This document shows positions 61,653-64,000 of a stretch of DNA of 64,000 nucleotides, piece by piece (position 1 is the stretch's first letter; each line of letters begins with the position of its first letter). The stretch is from contig JBFHWF010000004.1 in assembly GCA_041589175.1 (NCBI GenBank), positions 3,778 through 67,777 of the forward strand, given 5' to 3'. The translations under genes were made by a program, and so were the position numbers. The DNA is from SZUA-229 sp041589175 (GTDB lineage: Bacteria; Pseudomonadota; Gammaproteobacteria; SZUA-229). The notes under the pieces were generated by a model that was given only the letters and a program-made list of their open reading frames with translations, was not told the DNA's origin and searched no databases.

Positions 61653-62324
61653 TTAAAGCAGCCCCTGCTCGGCAAAAGACACCACCTCATCCCCTACCAC
61701 GAAATGATCCAGCACACGAATATCCACAAGCGCCAGAGCATCCCTGAGGCGCGACGTTATATTTTTATCTGACTGGCTTGGCTCTGCCACACCCGATGGG
61801 TGATTGTGGGCAAAAATCAATGCTGCCGCATTATGCTGTAATGCCTTCTTGACGACTTCCCTGGGGTACACACTGGCTCCATCAATCGTTCCACGGAACA
61901 ACTCCTCATAGGCAATCACCCGGTGACGTTGATCAAGGAACAGGGCCGCAAAGACTTCGTGAGGTAAATCACGCAACCGATAACTGAGGTACTGCCGGGT
62001 ATCCTGTGGGCTGCACAGGCTATCGCCACGGCTCATAGACTCATACAGATAACGCCGAGCCATTTCCAGCACAGCCTGCAACTGGGCATACTTGGCCTGC
62101 CCCAGCCCCGGGTGCTGACAGAAGCTTGCCTGATCAGCCGCCAGCAACGGTCTAAGCCCATCAAAACGCTGTAATAATTCGTACGACAGATCCACTGCGG
62201 TTTTACCCCGCACGCCCGTGCGTAGAAAAATGGCCAGCAGCTCAGCATCACTCAGTGCCTGGCTACCCAGCTTTAGCAGTTTCTCACGTGGCCGCTGTTC
62301 TTCCGGCCATTCGGTTATTGGCAT
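61653..62324 (-). CDS. radC: RadC-family JAMM protein
   Basis: 223 residues from ATG 62324 (AGGG upstream). Helix-hairpin-helix region (GLRPLLAADQASFCQHPGLGQAKYAQLQA) and the JAMM metalloprotease motif FAHNHPSGVAEPSQSD with Glu in EELFRG. Function not settled despite the DNA-repair name. Divergent from coaBC, the usual gammaproteobacterial order. Confidence 0.93.
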   Translation of the reverse strand: MPITEWPEEQRPREKLLKLGSQALSDAELLAIFLRTGVRGKTAVDLSYELLQRFDGLRPLLAADQASFCQHPGLGQAKYAQLQAVLEMARRYLYESMSRGDSLCSPQDTRQYLSYRLRDLPHEVFAALFLDQRHRVIAYEELFRGTIDGASVYPREVVKKALQHNAAALIFAHNHPSGVAEPSQSDKNITSRLRDALALVDIRVLDHFVVGDEVVSFAEQGLL

Positions 62325-62434
62325 GTCGCATCCCTGCATGTCCGTGTCGGGCCGAGTCTACACCCACGCTTTACTATTTGACAATCCTCTATAAGCGTAA
62401 CGTGACATCCCTGCTTTCTGGTAGAATCTCAGCC

Positions 62435-63682
62435 ATGGCAGGCACTAACTCTTCCCCCTCATTACAGAACAAAAACATACTGCTCGGCGTATGTGGCGGC
62501 ATCGCGGCCTATAAAAGTGCCGACCTGGTACGCCGCCTGCAGGACGCTGGCGCAACCGTACGCGTAGTGATGACCGCATCAGCAACCGAGTTTGTCACAC
62601 CATTAACCTTTCAGGCGCTATCCGGTTTTCCCGTACACACAGATTTACTTGATAGCGAGGCTGAAGCCGCCATGGGCCATATCGAACTCGCTCGCTGGGC
62701 CGATTTAATTCTGATTGCACCCGCAACTGCCAACACCCTGGCACGCCTGTGTGAGGGCCGCGCAGATGACCTGCTTTCAGCCATTTGCCTTGCCTGCAAC
62801 TGCCCTGTGGCCGTTGCCCCGGCTATGAATCACGTCATGTGGTCTGCCGACAGCACGCAATCAAATATGATACAGCTCGGTAAACGGGGCTTTCATATCA
62901 TGGGCCCAGCCAGTGGCAGCCAGGCCTGTGGAGAAGTCGGCGAAGGACGCATGCTGGAGCCTGCTCAACTCGTACAACTGGCCAGCAATCTGTTCCAGCA
63001 GGGGCTACTTAGTGGCATTCGTATTCTCATTACCGCAGGGCCAACTCACGAGGCCATTGATCCGGTTCGTTTTATTGGCAATCGTAGCTCAGGAAGAATG
63101 GGTTTTGCCATTGCACAGGCCTGCATTGAACAGGGGGCCATCGTCACCCTGGTAAGTGGCCCGGTAAGTTTACCGACACCGGAACATGTTACTCGTATTA
63201 ATGTGGAAAGCGCACAGCAAATGCATACAGCGGTGATGAAGAATATTGATGAGCAGGGCATTTTTATTGCCTGCGCCGCGGTGGCAGACTATCGCCCCGA
63301 ATTGAGTGCCGAGCAGAAAATAAAAAAATCGTCATCTGACCTGCAAATCAAACTGGTGCCAAACCCGGACATACTCGCCGATGTTGCAGCACTTGAAAGC
63401 GCACCCTTTACTTTGGGGTTTGCAGCGGAAACCGACAAGTTGTCTGAATACGCCGTCGACAAACTTAAGCGAAAAAAACTGAATATGATTGCTGCCAACC
63501 GCGTGGCCCACTGCGATGACACCTCTCAACAGGATACTGGCTTTAATAGCGATTACAACGCTCTACAGGTATTCACACAAAACATAAACGGCAATATCGA
63601 CGAACACACATTTCCCGAGGCCCGCAAAACCCAGCTGGCTCGGCAATTGATTCACTTACTGGCAGAAAAATATCGGGCTTAA
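62435..63682 (+). CDS. coaBC: Phosphopantothenoylcysteine decarboxylase / phosphopantothenate-cysteine ligase
   Basis: 415 residues, two domains. CoaC (about 10-200): GGIAAYKSADLVRRLQ, APAMNHVMW, ACGEVGEGRM. CoaB (about 200-412): ITAGPTHEAIDPVRFIGNRSSGRMG and KKSSSDLQIKLVPNPDIL. Makes 4'-phosphopantetheine from phosphopantothenate for coenzyme A. ATG 62435; the frame is open further upstream but antisense to radC. dut begins four bases after its stop. Confidence 0.95.
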   Translation: MAGTNSSPSLQNKNILLGVCGGIAAYKSADLVRRLQDAGATVRVVMTASATEFVTPLTFQALSGFPVHTDLLDSEAEAAMGHIELARWADLILIAPATANTLARLCEGRADDLLSAICLACNCPVAVAPAMNHVMWSADSTQSNMIQLGKRGFHIMGPASGSQACGEVGEGRMLEPAQLVQLASNLFQQGLLSGIRILITAGPTHEAIDPVRFIGNRSSGRMGFAIAQACIEQGAIVTLVSGPVSLPTPEHVTRINVESAQQMHTAVMKNIDEQGIFIACAAVADYRPELSAEQKIKKSSSDLQIKLVPNPDILADVAALESAPFTLGFAAETDKLSEYAVDKLKRKKLNMIAANRVAHCDDTSQQDTGFNSDYNALQVFTQNINGNIDEHTFPEARKTQLARQLIHLLAEKYRA

Positions 63683-63686
63683 TGAA

Positions 63687-64000
63687 ATGAATACATTACA
63701 GATAAAAATCCTTGATCCACGGGTTGGCAATGAAATTCCTTTACCCACTTATGCAACTCCCGGCTCAGCTGGCATGGATCTACGCGCTTGCATTGATACA
63801 CCATTAACACTCAAACCCGGCGATACGGAACTGATCCCAACCGGCATGGCCATTCATATCAGTGATCCCGGTTATGCCGCAACGATTCTGCCCCGCTCTG
63901 GTCTGGGGCATAAACATGGCATTGTACTGGGCAATCTGGTCGGACTGATTGATTCCGATTACCAGGGACAGCTTTATGTGTCTTGCTGGAACCGTGGTAA
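63687..64000 (+). CDS. dut: dUTP diphosphatase (partial, cut by window end)
   Basis: The first 104 codons, from ATG 63687 to the window edge. Trimeric dUTPase motifs 1 to 3 are present: PGSAGMDLRA, PRSGLG and GLIDSDYQG, with WNRG at the edge. Removes dUTP and provides dUMP. Coupled to coaBC, as in most gammaproteobacteria. Confidence 0.95.
   Translation, partial: MNTLQIKILDPRVGNEIPLPTYATPGSAGMDLRACIDTPLTLKPGDTELIPTGMAIHISDPGYAATILPRSGLGHKHGIVLGNLVGLIDSDYQGQLYVSCWNRG

Noticed and set aside
1..64000. tRNA, rRNA, CRISPR, insertion sequence, prophage or integron features
   Set aside because: Gaps between genes are short and none contains a cloverleaf, repeat array, transposase or integrase that I can recognise.

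Overview
The window is a dense stretch of bacterial chromosome of roughly 48-50% GC by eye, with about 76 protein genes on both strands. No intergenic gap exceeds 300 bases; the largest are 60940-61201, 54737-54938, 25786-25976 and 46701-46889. I see no tRNA, rRNA, CRISPR array, insertion sequence or prophage. Gene content (Slt-type transglycosylase, RmuC, TusA, UbiA, Gor, RluE, HemN, HemW, TrmH, FetAB, and the radC-coaBC-dut order at the right edge) points to a gammaproteobacterium. TusA, a DsrC-family protein, several rhodaneses, a TSUP anion exporter and a phosphoribulokinase-family protein fit a lineage related to sulfur oxidisers. Autotrophy cannot be claimed from this window, because the phosphoribulokinase homologue has lost residues needed for the standard reaction.

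Layout. 1-7 kb: end of an outer-membrane barrel, thioredoxin, Sel1-repeat protein, soluble lytic transglycosylase, small basic or membrane proteins around the altered phosphoribulokinase homologue, and a PilZ protein. 7-12.7 kb (minus): RND pump, membrane-fusion protein and rmuC. 12.9-17.2 kb: PfkB-type sugar kinase, Rieske protein, BASS transporter, YchJ, tusA, a TetR regulator and a periplasmic cyclophilin. 17.2-21.3 kb (minus): a five-domain c-di-GMP signalling protein, a second BASS transporter and a DUF302 protein. 21.4-23.3 kb: hemB-aroE.

23.2-31.0 kb is the most distinctive region. Two divergent operons start from one 191-base gap. That gap holds a perfect 11-bp inverted repeat just downstream of a good sigma70 promoter on the plus strand and a TATAAT on the minus strand. 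Leftward run an ArsR-rhodanese fusion regulator, a small CxxC protein, a gamma carbonic anhydrase, a DUF2914 protein and a rhodanese; this operon ends at a terminator buried inside aroE. Rightward run a membrane fatty-acid-hydroxylase-like enzyme, a VTT(DedA/TVP38)-rhodanese fusion, and arsS, two glycosyltransferase genes and arsM, which is the arsenosugar set. The arrangement suggests persulfide- or arsenic-responsive production of an arsenosugar, possibly lipid-linked.

31-50 kb is mostly housekeeping: an orphan histidine kinase, gor, ubiA, rluE, a 5'-3' exonuclease, mdh, malic enzyme, a secreted nuclease, rpmE, hemW, an AmpG-like permease, xthA, pyrE, a TSUP transporter, trmH and a diguanylate cyclase. 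50-64 kb: comF, bioB-bioF, hemN, a YbaK-type deacylase, a pair of DUF6316-like paralogues, MazG-like, a cysteine-less DsrC-family protein, fetAB, an NfeD/SPFH pair, a Bax-like protein, bioA, a Cys-rich PAS protein, radC, coaBC and the start of dut.
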